Of a stretch of 64,000 nt of DNA, positions 11,987-23,358 are shown in pieces. Each line of letters begins with the position of its first letter. Position 1 is the stretch's first letter. Made by a program: the position numbers and the translations under genes. A model generated the notes under the pieces. That model did no database searches and was not told where the DNA came from. It saw nothing but the letters and a program-made list of their open reading frames with translations. Source of the DNA: Endocalyx cinctus (lineage: Eukaryota > Ascomycota > Sordariomycetes > Amphisphaeriales > Apiosporaceae); assembly GCA_001600455.1 (NCBI GenBank), contig BCKC01000001.1, forward strand, positions 956,441 to 1,020,440. Direction: 5' to 3'.

Positions 11987-13766
11987 CAGGGCGATTTATA
12001 TAGTTTAATTGTAGATATAATTAGAGAGTGGAGGGACACCAGTGGCAAGATGATGCAACTTATAAACGTGGAGAGCCGGGATAGAATGGTTTAAGGGCCT
12101 AGAAAATTTCAATATCGTATTTTCATACCGAGGAAAATTTGAGCATTGCGACAAGAAACGAGAAATTATTAAAGAGAGCAGAGCACGTCTTAAAGTGTTT
12201 CATTTATTTCATTCATCGCATTTTGTTCAATTACTCGGACCGCATATAAAATAAACTCAGTCTCATCAAACACGCCATTGCCGCGTTTATCCAGTGTAAG
12301 CCATGTGTTTGAAATACACTGGAGTTCGTTGAAATTTAAATTTTTAATATTGCTTGTCCCCGAATATCGGACATACCAATTAATCGATGCCCCACGAGAA
12401 ATCCCAGCACGTATGGAGACATTTCCTGATTCATGTCATGTAGATCTGGCGTGCACCGGTTAATTCATTCTGCCTCCTCCGACCGCCCCGGATTCTTAGA
12501 TCCGGTGACGGCCGTTATTCTAATCTAAGACGCTTATAGGAGGATGACGGATGGCGTTGAGTGTGTTCGGACTCGACTGTAAACCATGCATGAACTTATA
12601 TGGCTTGTGGTTGGCAATCTATTTCCATCGCACATGCAAATGACACATTATTGGAAAGGGGAATCTAAAAAAAACGTCCCATCGGTTTTTAAGAGGCAGT
12701 ATCAACTGCACAAATATTAACTAGTCAAATAATTATGTTCAAGACAGAACATTTATTTCATTTTATTCTAAGTATACTCATAATCCCGAGATTTCAATAT
12801 TGGCCTTTGAAAGCAATTGGAACTTGATTCAGGGATCATCTCATCTAGACACCTTCTCAACCAGTTTTCAGGAGCCACAACGGGTAGTTTAATTATCACT
12901 TATTCCCTTCCTAGGAATCGGAATCCCGGACTTGCCAACTTATAAAGCCGAGCCGAAGCAGATAACTCTTATGGTCCTAGAACCACAATCTTATCTACCA
13001 GTACGTGGGAACCAGTACACGGGAGCCCACCTTCAGAACCGAGATCAGCACCTGCAGCGCGATCGGTGTATTCGTCCAATCAATTGTGTAGACATACCCC
13101 ATATTATAAGTATACCTCCGCATCGCGGATTGGCTGCTCTCCGAAGAAGATATTTGCTACGTACCGCATGCGGCCGACTATGTTATCGGCAAGTTTACAG
13201 GTATCTGCTTCACGGATGGTCGGCGTATCGATATGTATCCTGAATCACGAAATTTAGGATTCGGAGCTCCCGCCATAGTGGTTGCGATATTGTGTTGACC
13301 GGCTGCGAAGTGAGAAATTGGATCCGGGTCCTGCACCAGGACATTAAATAAATCTAGCTGGGTTTGATCCGGGAGGAAATATTCAGACTCGTGAGGTTTC
13401 TCGGATGCAGGTTAACGTATTGCAGTGTCACAGTTATAATAGGCGGTGGGTTAGTATTCCTTGATATACCTAATTACTTACTGTCAGGGTCTTATGTATC
13501 ACGGGGGCTACGATGCGCGCCTGTGGCTACCCGGAGGGTAGCCCCAGCAGCATACGTCTATATAAGGGAGGGCTTCCGCCCCGAATAGATAGAATAGCAG
13601 GTTAAGAATCAATGCAATATCGGCTCTTATACTATACTCCTGTCTCATTTCTAAGCTCTGTCTACGTAACTGCGCTACGCTACAATCCAGTGTACTCCAT
13701 TCCCTTACATACTCCTTTATGAACATACGTGATTCCTCTAGTAGGACACTACTCAGATGGATGAAA
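11987..13766. other. Intergenic 1.8 kb with a possible decayed coding remnant
   Basis: No intact gene. From 12930 to 13260 there are overlapping short open frames; one frame from about 13110 to 13290 reads on as DWLLSEEDICYVPHAAD and further plausible residues between stops, without a start or recognisable domain. It may be a gene relic or chance. The rest is AT-rich with no feature I can name. Confidence 0.4.
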
Positions 13767-14759
13767 CTAGGAAAGGTTTAGCACTTTCATAGTAAGCTCC
13801 CAGGTCTTATCCTCTTTAGCTTCATCATGGATGTAATCCTTAGTCCCCATGAAGCTGTCCATGATGACCCCAGGTTTCGCTACATCGCAGTCTTCCAGGT
13901 ACTCGCCCCCCTTACCCTCCCACTCCTTCCCCACGGCCGCTAGAACCGTAGTAGCAGCACCTTGCCCCGGGTCTTTCATCCATTTAGAGAAGATCGGATG
14001 TTGCTTAAAGCCTTCCAAGAACTCCTCGGGAATATGCTTCGATAATCCGGTTTCGACGATACCTCCCGGCATGAGGCTGAGGGCGTGCAGGCCCTCAGGG
14101 CCGAAGTGGCGGTCAACGTAGTTAGCGTGATAGATCTGCGCGAGTTTGGACTGGCCGTACGCCTTGGTGGGCTCGTAAGCGCCCTCCTTTTCCAGATTCA
14201 AATCATCCCACACGATCTCGGACGCGTGGTGGCCGGAGCTGGAGACGTTAGTCAACCTCGATTGAAACTCGGGAGTAGACGAGTTGATCATCACGTCTTT
14301 GAGTAGCCAGAATAACAGCCAATGACCGAGATAGTTGGTGGCGAGCTGCATCTCAAACCCATCCTCGCTCACCTCTCGCGTCGGCACCGACATAATGCCG
14401 GCATTGCAAACCAGGACGTTGAGCTGTGTAGATTTCTGCAGAAAAGCGGCGGCGGCAGCGCGCACGGATTGGAGCTTGCTCACATCGAGCTCGATCAGCT
14501 CCACGCGGCCGGGCTCCAGGAACGACTGGCATGCAGCCTTGCCCTTCTCGAGGTCACGGACGGCTAGAAACACTTTGCCGCCGGTAGCGGCTAAAGCTCG
14601 GCCGGTCTCAATACCGATTCCAGATGAAGCACCGGTGACAAGAAAAACTTTGTCTGCCATAGTACCTTCACGGCCTTCATCTTTGATGATTTGAAGGGCG
14701 GTAGGTCGGGCGTCGCCTGGGCCGTTCCTCTCGACGTGTGCTTGGGAGTAACGAGACAT
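13767..14759 (-). CDS. Short-chain dehydrogenase/reductase, 330 aa
   Basis: An NAD(P)-dependent oxidoreductase of the SDR family, close in layout to the fungal retinol-dehydrogenase/WW-domain-oxidoreductase-like group. Single exon. The cofactor motif TGASSGIG is at 42-49, the NAG motif at 119-121, a catalytic Ser in NVSSS at 171-175, and the catalytic Tyr201-x3-Lys205 in YGQSK. The 34-residue N-terminal part before MADKVFLVTG contains GDARPTALQIIKDE, which is usual in this group, so the upstream ATG is preferred. Length is normal for the family and all catalytic residues are present. Substrate unknown. It is the last gene of the minus-strand metabolic set on the left arm. Confidence 0.95.
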   Translation of the reverse strand: MSRYSQAHVERNGPGDARPTALQIIKDEGREGTMADKVFLVTGASSGIGIETGRALAATGGKVFLAVRDLEKGKAACQSFLEPGRVELIELDVSKLQSVRAAAAAFLQKSTQLNVLVCNAGIMSVPTREVSEDGFEMQLATNYLGHWLLFWLLKDVMINSSTPEFQSRLTNVSSSGHHASEIVWDDLNLEKEGAYEPTKAYGQSKLAQIYHANYVDRHFGPEGLHALSLMPGGIVETGLSKHIPEEFLEGFKQHPIFSKWMKDPGQGAATTVLAAVGKEWEGKGGEYLEDCDVAKPGVIMDSFMGTKDYIHDEAKEDKTWELTMKVLNLS

Positions 14760-16723
14760 ATTTTTGATGTTATTTAGAAGATTCTGGTGCTTGAGACGTT
14801 GTGGAAAGGAAAAGAGAATATTAAGGTGAATGTGCTGTTGATACTTGGGGAGTTAAGTAAAAGTTCAAATTATTGAAGAGTTGCGAGGTTTATACCACAC
14901 GCGGGCTTTGTCTGTCCTGACTCTGATTTATGAGTAGGAATCTGAGTGAGTTGCATATGGGTTGTTTTCTTGTAGGTGAATAGAGAGACTTATATAGACT
15001 ATACGCGGAGGAATACGGAGACATATTCCAGTATAAACTGTCCGACTAAGTAGTATCCATATTAGCCTTTAATAGCACAGCAGGGTTATAGTGAAACCAC
15101 ATCTGCTATGCTCTTGTGGCTCAGTAAGAGGGGCTATATACTTTTTACAATGCTAAAGCTCTTAATAACTGAATTAGACGTGAAGAGATGTAACTGTGAC
15201 GTGTGTGCGAGAAGTTGAACGAGGCAAAATGGGACATGTTGAGCTGAGAGCGGGAGAGCCAGACCTGGGAGAAATGCCATCGTGTCTGAACTTTTGTCTG
15301 TGCCTCTCCCTGTTGTGCTTCGCGCTCTTAGATTTTTACTGTTAATAGATGTACTACGCAGAATTTGATATACGTGCGGTTCCTCAGTCTAGTTTCTTTA
15401 TAGAAACCGTGGAGGTTGCAGGCTCACCTTGAGTAACTATAGACCAAGATCAAAACAAATCAAATCCTCACGCTCAAGGTATCTGTGATTAACGGTGTTA
15501 CGAAGTTCATATCATTTTACTAATTTAGAGGAAACTATCCTAATAGTACTTTGTTTTTCGACTCATTCATGCTTCATATTACGACGGGAGTTAACGAATA
15601 GGGGGTTTTCCAGGTCCTCTAAGGCCAATACAAATATTTTACTAAGCTCTATCGACCGACATAGTTTGCTTTGACCCAAACGTCACTTCAACGTTATCAC
15701 TTGTTCTGATATACTAGGTACCTGAAAAGTTCAATTAATGGAATTAATGAATACTTAAATAATTATTGTCAACTAGAATATTAGTAATTATATGTATATC
15801 CATGGATACCATTTATCGGGGTTAAAGCAGTTAAGACTATTAATGCCGGTTTCTCCTTAATTGAGCTACCGATTACTCAGCCTGAGTTGGACTCTCTTTA
15901 ATGACAACTTGGCGGAAAAGAACCAAAAGATCGTCCAAAAATCTGAATTACTTATCTATTTATGTTTCTGATTGGTAATTCTCAGCGGAGGTGTGAGCTA
16001 GTCGGTCAGCATTGGGAGGGTTCGACTCTTGTACTATCCTGGTCTACGTACATACTATAGCCATCTAGCCTAGCCAATCCCATTCCGGCCTTTCAACATA
16101 ATATCAACCTTGAGTATCAAATGCTGATAAGCTCGGAGCAATATCATGGTTTTCTAGAGCAGAAGTCTCCGAAGTATTGCCCCCTAAAACTATTATCAAA
16201 AGCCAACGGTGTCCGATGCTTTGCTCGCGTAACTAACAGATTGACGGCCAATGCTTTGGCGATTAAAGGCTGGGGCCCAAGATATGATCGGACGAGAATA
16301 TTACGTCAGAACCAAATTCAGATTACCGTCTGAATGCTTCTCAAGAACACTATTCGTCTAAAGTTCGAGGCAGAGGACGCACGATGATCAACAAGAGACA
16401 CGATTATATGTAAGTCCCAGGGGTTAAATATCTATTCTTCACGCATGAATGTTCCCGCGGCTACAAGGACTGCAGTCGTATCATTATACATAAGTGTTGC
16501 ATTAAACTTATACCCCCAGGTATCTCTAATGTCTGATGAAGTACCGATTTCCCAATCCCATTGTTCGTTTTCGCTTGTGTATTCATGACCATACGTATGC
16601 CCGTTTCATTCCCGTATTTCATGATGGGACATCAAAAAATACCAATGACCAAGAAAGCGCCTATCTCTCTGTCACCGGCTAGTCAAATATTAGGACCCAA
16701 CAGGACTACCCTTTTGTCTTGAT
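14760..16723. other. Intergenic 2 kb, no supported gene
   Basis: It carries the SDR promoter and the 3' region of the heme-oxygenase-like gene. A segment at 15980-16030 has tRNA A-box-like and B-box-like words but too little between them to be a tRNA. A 70-codon frame at 16121-16333 has no recognisable feature. Confidence 0.55.
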
Positions 16724-18388
16724 TTACCCAGCGACTGAGAACCGTAAGGCGCCCCGACCGGCTCCTTTCCCTCCGTTACCAGTTTTCATACGTGACTTCT
16801 TCGCTTGAAATTTCAAGTCGAGTAGATCTTGTCCCGGACTCAATCGGTAGTTATGAATGTCTTCACCACCAACGTCATCATCACTGCTACTATTTTCTCC
16901 ATGTCTCGCTTCATTTATTTCATCAGTATCGGGATCACCAACATTGTCATTCCCTTCTGTTGCAGACATTCTAGCTGCCAAGTCGGCTGCGATCCGCCTT
17001 CGCTCCCTCTCCCTCTTGACCAACAAGCTGTCCCTACTTCTAAGGCTCAGTAGACGTAGGTGATGCGAACTCGTCGCGTCGAAGTCCCCTCCCAATCCGA
17101 CTCCGACACAACCTCCTCCCGTTCCTTGACTTAGGAGGCCGGCCGTGCCGATCCCCCTCAGAACCTCTTCCTCCGCCTCGCGATCAGCATTACATTCTTC
17201 TTCCAGCTCGGTCACGAGTCGCACCATGAACTCGAAGATGCACCTTGCCTCCTCGACCACGTCGTCGCGCTCCTCCGGGGTCAGGAGGGAATCCGAGGAC
17301 TCGGCGAGCCGTTTCTTGAACGTCTTCTTGAGGTCCTCGCCGTCTTCGGGGGTATCGAAGCGGAAGAAGGAAAATATCGATGTCTCCTCGCCCGGGGTTT
17401 CTTGGTGCGCATTCGTGTCGTCGTCGTTGCCATCCTGGTCCCGCTCCGTTTCCTCTGCCGTTATTTTCTCATGCTGCTGCGAGCCCATAGACCGCCTACC
17501 GAAGAACATTTTTATCACGTTGTAAGGAACCGAGGAGCTGCGTTGCTTCTTCGCTTTCTCCTTCTTTTGATGAGAAGTTGAGCAGCTGCCGCTAGGCGCA
17601 CATGCCGGCACCCAAAACGCCCGCTCCACATTTTCAAGCGCTCCCCTGATAAAACGACCGCCTGAAAATAACGCCATGTAAAGGACCCAGGCATAAGCAA
17701 GTAAGACGTGGGGTCGAGCTTCCACGGATCGCCGCACATGCGTGAGGAACTCATCTAACACAATCGAAGCCTCCGCCGTGTCGTTGAGACGCTCAGCTAG
17801 GGTACGTGTTGACCACCCCGTTAACGCTATAAGGTCAGACTGTAACGGCTGAGAGCGTTGTAGGGCGGGAAAGTGTAAACGTGTGAGGATGTCGCGAGTG
17901 CGAGAGCAAACTACGGGATGATGACGCGAAGCTACCGCGCTCATATCCGGCGTAAAGTGGACGGCTGGCCCGGACATTGGCGATTTTGAGGGAGAAGAGA
18001 GGGTGGATGTAGAGGAGTCCGAAGGAGGGTCGTCCGGCACTTCTCTTAACTCTGTTCTTTCGACGGTTATCGTCGGCGTATGAGTTCGTGATGGATAGTC
18101 TACGCCATCGAATGCAGGGTTGGTCTCATCATCTTCCATAGAGGAAGGATTTAATATGTTCCGCCAGAGACACTCGAACGCGGTATAGATCGGTGCGATA
18201 TGAAGTAATCCAGACACGTACTGCGAGGCATCTTCCGCGTGGGGAGGTAAGGCCAATGGTAGCTGAGAAATAACGAGCTTGTTGAGTCTGGTATGCACGG
18301 AACGGGTGGCGATATTAATCATGTCGCCAAGGGGGCGATCAGATGTCTGAGGCGACGAGTCCTCTGAATTTCTGATTGTCGAAGGCAT
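16724..18388 (-). CDS. Heme-oxygenase-like protein, 554 aa
   Basis: A fungal member of the heme-oxygenase-like helical family. Single exon. Near the N-terminus the segment SVHTRLNKLVISQLPLALPP has the His (His32) at the place of the proximal haem ligand, and further in ALFSGGRFIRGAL resembles the glycine-rich distal helix. Between and after these lie long Ser/Asp/Glu-rich low-complexity parts (about residues 85-150, 275-335 and 430-510), so the protein is roughly twice as long as a canonical heme oxygenase. Whether it degrades haem is not shown; fungal proteins of this type are mostly uncharacterised. The C-terminal tail is basic and Gly-rich with no membrane anchor visible. Confidence 0.8.
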   Translation of the reverse strand: MPSTIRNSEDSSPQTSDRPLGDMINIATRSVHTRLNKLVISQLPLALPPHAEDASQYVSGLLHIAPIYTAFECLWRNILNPSSMEDDETNPAFDGVDYPSRTHTPTITVERTELREVPDDPPSDSSTSTLSSPSKSPMSGPAVHFTPDMSAVASRHHPVVCSRTRDILTRLHFPALQRSQPLQSDLIALTGWSTRTLAERLNDTAEASIVLDEFLTHVRRSVEARPHVLLAYAWVLYMALFSGGRFIRGALENVERAFWVPACAPSGSCSTSHQKKEKAKKQRSSSVPYNVIKMFFGRRSMGSQQHEKITAEETERDQDGNDDDTNAHQETPGEETSIFSFFRFDTPEDGEDLKKTFKKRLAESSDSLLTPEERDDVVEEARCIFEFMVRLVTELEEECNADREAEEEVLRGIGTAGLLSQGTGGGCVGVGLGGDFDATSSHHLRLLSLRSRDSLLVKRERERRRIAADLAARMSATEGNDNVGDPDTDEINEARHGENSSSDDDVGGEDIHNYRLSPGQDLLDLKFQAKKSRMKTGNGGKGAGRGALRFSVAG

Positions 18389-19860
18389 GATGGTATAAAG
18401 AATACAGGTAGGCAGGTCTTTTCTAGGGGCATAAATATGTAGGTATACACGATATAAAACAAAAACTCTTAGGTGATATGCGATAGATGAAATGACGTGT
18501 GAGAAAACAATCTAGGGAGAATTCATGAGAATGAAGCGACTAATTGTGGGTGATTATGATTATGGTCATTCGGACAGACCTATGAAAGTTCTGAAACGAT
18601 CGAAGCTGTTGCAATTGACCCAAATTACTTGAGAAAGTAGCTGCAGCGTAATCGATTCAACGATCTTTTATACATGAAACTTCTCTTGGATGGTCGTGAC
18701 TGGCGTATAGTCCAGTGTTGCTTGTGCTGCCGTTGCGTTTTCCAACGATAAGTCAACCGGTCATTAGAAACACGTTTATTTTTCCCTCTTTCATCCACCA
18801 CATAAATACGTAGGTAATTGCCTACCAAGTAGTCGTTAACCTAGTGCTTTGGTATCTTCTTGGCTAGGGAAGGAGATATGGGAATAGAGATAAAGTTGCC
18901 GAATCTTGCAGCTACCATATGTGTACTCTGTACATCAGCACATATAAAGTAAGGACTTTCGCCGGTTGTCCATTCATGTAACTAAATAACTAAATAGAAG
19001 ACGTATTGTAATTAATGTAGTGGATAACATCTTAGAATAGAAGGAAGTATCCGGAAATGAACATAGAATCCGAAACGGACGATCAGAGAAGAGTTAAAGG
19101 TTGAAGGGAAGTTTCAACGTCTATTAATGAGGCGTACTTTGGACTTTATCACAGTATTGCGAGGGGAAGAAAAAACTTATGAATCAACAAACAGTCTAGT
19201 ACTTTTTAAGATTGAGTCAAGTCCCATACTAAGATTTATATCTTGAGCATACATAAGAAAAGAAAAAGAAGAAGAAGAAATACCCATTCATCCCTAATGC
19301 ATACGATTCTGAGCCGCCGCTAATAAGAGAAACCAGTCCACAGGTCCTGTCAATGGGCAGTTCTAGAACTCAAAGTCCCCTCTCTAACCGCCTAACCCTG
19401 CCCCAGACCTTAACCCTGCGATCCGATTTCTCACACGAGCCGCCGATCACCAGTGATTTCGTCATAGACCAATATGCGATAATTTACTTCACCAATAAGC
19501 CTCTCTAAACCTAGATCGACATCGATCATAATAGATTCCGCCTTCTAACTTAAGTCCCCTGTCGATCTCGGCTACGATCTTGAATTAAGTTGTATAAAAA
19601 AATAAGAAATAAGAAATAAAAATAAAATAGTTTCTATATTTGAATAGTTTCATTCTCTTTATACCAGAAAACTCCGCAACTTGAACGAATCGGGGAAAGT
19701 ATAAATATTGTGTAAATCCCAAACATGAATGCCCAAACTTTGCACACCAAATACGCCAATGATATATGCCAACATCATTTATCCGATGCCTTTCCATGAA
19801 ATGTTTGTTTTATATATGATATCTACACGAGATGTATCTTTGCTACGAAAGTATTCCATC
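18389..19860. other. Intergenic 1.5 kb, no supported gene
   Basis: It contains the upstream region of the heme-oxygenase-like gene and the 3' side of the SLC35-type transporter. A purine-rich AAGAAGAAG run occurs near 19260. Open frames here are short and AT-biased. Confidence 0.6.
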
Positions 19861-21378
19861 TCACAGTTCCACCGCATCTCTATCCTCTATATCTGGCTGT
19901 GGTCTACCGTTCCCATCTTCTTCGTGGCTTTCATGGTTGATGAAAACAAATGAGAGTAGGACGATTGCGGCCCCGACCCAATAAACGAAGCTTGAATACT
20001 GCGCGTACTGAATCATTTCGCCTATGAGGGAGAGCGGGATCGTCAGGGACAAGCCAACTGTGACTACCAAGGGCGTCGTTAATAGCATAGCATATGCCCA
20101 TGATATGTCCGAGACGAAGGAGGCAACCGAGTTGAGCTACAGTAAGACGAATGAGGTAAATTAGCTATCTTCATCAAGAAAACGGGTACGCGCATATCAG
20201 GGGACCTACCAATATGATAAGCCAAATTTGACCGTTGGGTGGTAATTCAAACGGCTCAATCCCGGTATAGTGTAATATGGGAAATAACGGCCATAGGAGC
20301 ATGAGGTTGAAAGTTCCGACCAAACCGAAGAACAGAGGCATATCTACCCTATCCTCGGATCCGACGCGAACCTTCATCACCACGACATAGACACCGTACA
20401 CCAAGGCGCTGAAGAGGGCCATTGCGTCCCCCACGGCGATCTGCGTCTGGCTCTTGTGCGGAAAGTTCCCCCGGCTGTCATCGTTGTCGGCGCCCGAGAG
20501 ATCGACGGTCGAGATGAGCACGATACCGGCCAGCGACGCGAACACCCCGATCAGCTTACGCATCGAGAAGGGCTCGATCTTGGCAAGCGCGCACATCACC
20601 AGCGTCCAGACGCTGCTCGTCGATGTCAAGATGGTCACGCTCGCCACGCTCGTATACTCTAAACATGCTGACGCGAAGTAGTTCCCGAGAAACCAGATGA
20701 TGCAGAACTCGAGGCTCAGCCTAGCCGTCTCCCTCAACCCGAGCTTCTTAGTGTCAACGGGTATGTCGAGAGCCGCGAGGCTGCCCTCGTCGTCCACCAG
20801 CAGCCGCTCTCCCGCGATCGCGTCCTCTTCGTCTGCGGTCTTCGCCGTCATGCGCCCCAGTCCCGTTCCACGGTAACCCTCTCGCCAGGCCTGCCTCGCG
20901 AGGCTCTTGATATGCGATATCCCGCCGTTCCGCATCGCGTATCTGATCGATATCGGGATCATCGAGATGGCGAATATCGACGTATTTATGTATACTAGGA
21001 AAAAAGGTTTGTCGTATGTATTATCGGAGAAAATGGACTATTTCATTCCGGTTAGCTCGGTCGACTGTTGCGCATAAAAGGCAGGCCACTCTGGCTCGTG
21101 AGTTGGTTGGCGGGCAGGAATCAACATACGCTGGCCAGGAAATTCGACGCCGTCCAGAGAAATACGGTAAGGAGTAGTAGACCTATCCCCAGCGTCCTCC
21201 TCGCAAGATTCCATGCTCCAAATTTCTTCTGATTATTATCATTGCTACCTGTGCTTCTAGAAGACATGAAGGAAGCTGTGAGGCTCTCCATGGGCGCGAA
21301 AGATTCGGCGAACCTCGTCCTGGTAGAGCTATCGTGCAGATTTATCCCATTTTCTAAAACTGCTTCATTCGATGTCAT
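19861..21378 (-). CDS. DMT-superfamily transporter, SLC35F5/Thi74-like
   Basis: A drug/metabolite-transporter-superfamily carrier with EamA-type repeats, like human SLC35F5 and yeast YML018C, which is vacuolar. Exons 21378-21130, 21037-20210 and 20136-19861 join in phase 0 to 450 aa. The signature SNFLASSIFSDNTYDKPFF follows the first membrane span, and about ten hydrophobic spans can be traced, including LEFCIIWFLGNYFASACLEY and VASVTILTSTSSVWTLVMCA. A hydrophilic loop of about 70 residues after TM2 is acidic. The C-terminus is acidic (EEDGNGRPQPDIEDRDAVEL). Length and topology fit the family. Substrate unknown. Confidence 0.92.
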
Positions 21379-22317
21379 ACTGTCGGACGGGGAAAGAGAT
21401 AAAAGGTTACGTCAAGATAGATTCAAGGTCGGTTAAGAAGATAATTAATTACGTAGGGTCACGGGCGAAGGATTCGAACATTTAAGCAGCTATTCCAGGC
21501 CAGGGACAAAGGAAACGCCAGGGTTAGTAGGGTAATGAATGGCAGGTAGGTCGATATCATTAAAAAAATTATATTTTAGAAAGTAAGTTAAAAATAAATG
21601 ACAGATATCATGTCGTAGTCTATAATCATAGGATTTGGCGGATGTTGATTAATGACAAAAAATGAAATAAGAATGAAGATATTCTAATATGCATGTATTG
21701 AAATGTTTCCAGACAGTTACATACGGGTGTATCGGGCAAATATGAGACACAAACGCCGACACCCCTGATTTTTTTTTTATGTCAGCTCTTCTCTCCTATC
21801 ATCACCACTACGCCACGGACCAACTAAAGCTGTCCAACTTCCGTATTCAGTAATTCAACTTCGATCACAAGCTTCACTCGTCATGAGTACGTTTTTTTAA
21901 TAATATTGAAACTGCAAGTTCCAGCGAGACTGTGGACAAAAAATAAGCACTAAGTAAACAATTAGATGGATGCACATGATAAATCAGAAATCTGAAACCG
22001 ATTTATGTGATGCAGCAGCTTTCTATAAGCGACGCAGGATCAACAAGATAATTCCACAATACACCAAAAGATGTCTATACATGCGTGGCCCTGGCTGAAT
22101 TCTCAACTCCGTACCATTATGGCCCCTTTCAATAAAATTATCTATTCGTCGTTATACAGTAACTCATCTGCAAGAGCCCAATACCGGTACGGACAGCTGG
22201 ACGAGAAGACGTAGGAATATGTATACATTGTCGAGGTTCTATAGGAGAATTCGGGGTACCAGCGGAAAACCATGAATCAGTATTATAATGATTATATTTC
22301 AAGACTTGAATCATCAT
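21379..22317. other. Intergenic 0.9 kb, no supported gene
   Basis: It holds the transporter's promoter and the YPT7 3' region. A pyrimidine-rich leader-like stretch precedes ATGAGTACG near 21883, which looks like a start codon followed by an intron donor, but I could not find matching exons, so no gene is called. Confidence 0.5.
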
Positions 22318-23358
22318 CTAACAAGCGCAGCCGTCACGGTCATTCTCGATGTGAATGTTGATGGGGTCCTGGAAGTCTCCGCTGAACTCTTCCGATTCCT
22401 CTTGAGCTAGAGCATTTCGTGCGATCACTACGTCGACAGATGTTAGATAGGTAAGAAGTATAATAGTTAGAAAACAAGAAACGTCTAGCCTACCTTCGAA
22501 TGCTTGTTCGACATTGATAGCTTCCTTTGCACTCGTCTCAAAGTACGGGATGTCACCCTTGGAGTGACAGAATGTAGCTGCTCTCTTGCTTGAAATCTAT
22601 AGCCGTTTAGTTTAGGGTGACAATTCTCCAGCGTAAGACGTAGAAGATAACTTACAACTCGCTTACTCTCCTCAACATCGATTTTGTTGCCCAAGACGAC
22701 CTGTAGAGAATAATAATTAAAACCAACATCTTCAACCTGGGACTAGCCGCTTTTATCTTACGAAAGGGAAGTTTTCGGGGTCTCGCGGAGAGGCTTGGAT
22801 TAGGAATTCGTCTCTCCAGCTATCCAGCGCATCGAAACTCTTGGAGTTATTGACATCGAATACCAAGACGCAGCAGTCCGCACCTCTGTAGAAAGCGACA
22901 CCCAAGGATTGAAAGCGTTCCTGACCGGCGGTATCCCAGAGCTGTAAATTTGCGTTAGCCTTCGAAATATTTTCGTCACTAAGGAGCCGTCATTCGTCGC
23001 TTCTCATCGTACCTGCATCGTCACTTGTCGGTCGTCAACCAAGACCTCACGAGTTAAAAAGTCGGCGCCGATCGTAGCCTTGTAGCTCGCACTGAACTTT
23101 TTGTTGACCTATAGCGTTCCCAGATATTAGCTCGGTTGTTTAATCGTTGGTAGAATAAAGTCGATAGTAGATTTGGTCGTGAAGGATTCATAACCACGTA
23201 CATATTGGTTCATCAAGCTCGTCTTGCCTACGCCGCTGTCGCCGAGGATGATAACCTAGAATAAGAACCCAAAGTTAGTGATTTTAAATCAATTTATAAA
23301 ATTCAGAACATCTCATCTCTTATCGCACCTTCAGAAGAACCTTCTTCCTTGAAGCCAT
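22318..23358 (-). CDS. ypt7: Rab7-type GTPase YPT7, seven exons, 205 aa
   Basis: The Rab GTPase of late endosome, autophagosome and vacuole fusion, acting with the HOPS tether. Seven exons (23358-23329, 23255-23202, 23108-23013, 22941-22762, 22700-22656, 22596-22494, 22427-22318) close to 205 aa, the usual Rab7 length. Nucleotide-binding motifs are GDSGVGKTS (P-loop), switch [22 protein letters not shown] with catalytic Gln, NKID and ETSAKEA. The C-terminus ends DRDGCAC, the double-Cys geranylgeranylation signal. Switch I carrying TIGADF is the Rab7 type. Such a high intron density is normal for fungal Rab genes. All essential residues are intact. It is head-to-head with the small mitochondrial-type gene at 24549. 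Confidence 0.98.

Noticed and set aside
15975..16035. tRNA-like A-box (GAGCTAGTCGGTCAGCA) and B-box (GGTTCGACTC) words
   Set aside because: They are too close together to leave room for an anticodon arm, and no acceptor stem pairs around them.
21456..21490. GGATTCGAAC word that could be a minus-strand tRNA T-arm
   Set aside because: No matching stems or A-box nearby in the right spacing.
21800..22080. Possible micro-gene starting ATGAGTACG with a short later frame AAAFYKRRRINKIIPQ
   Set aside because: I could not join exons in frame, and the region is the 3' side of YPT7; not a ribosomal protein I know.
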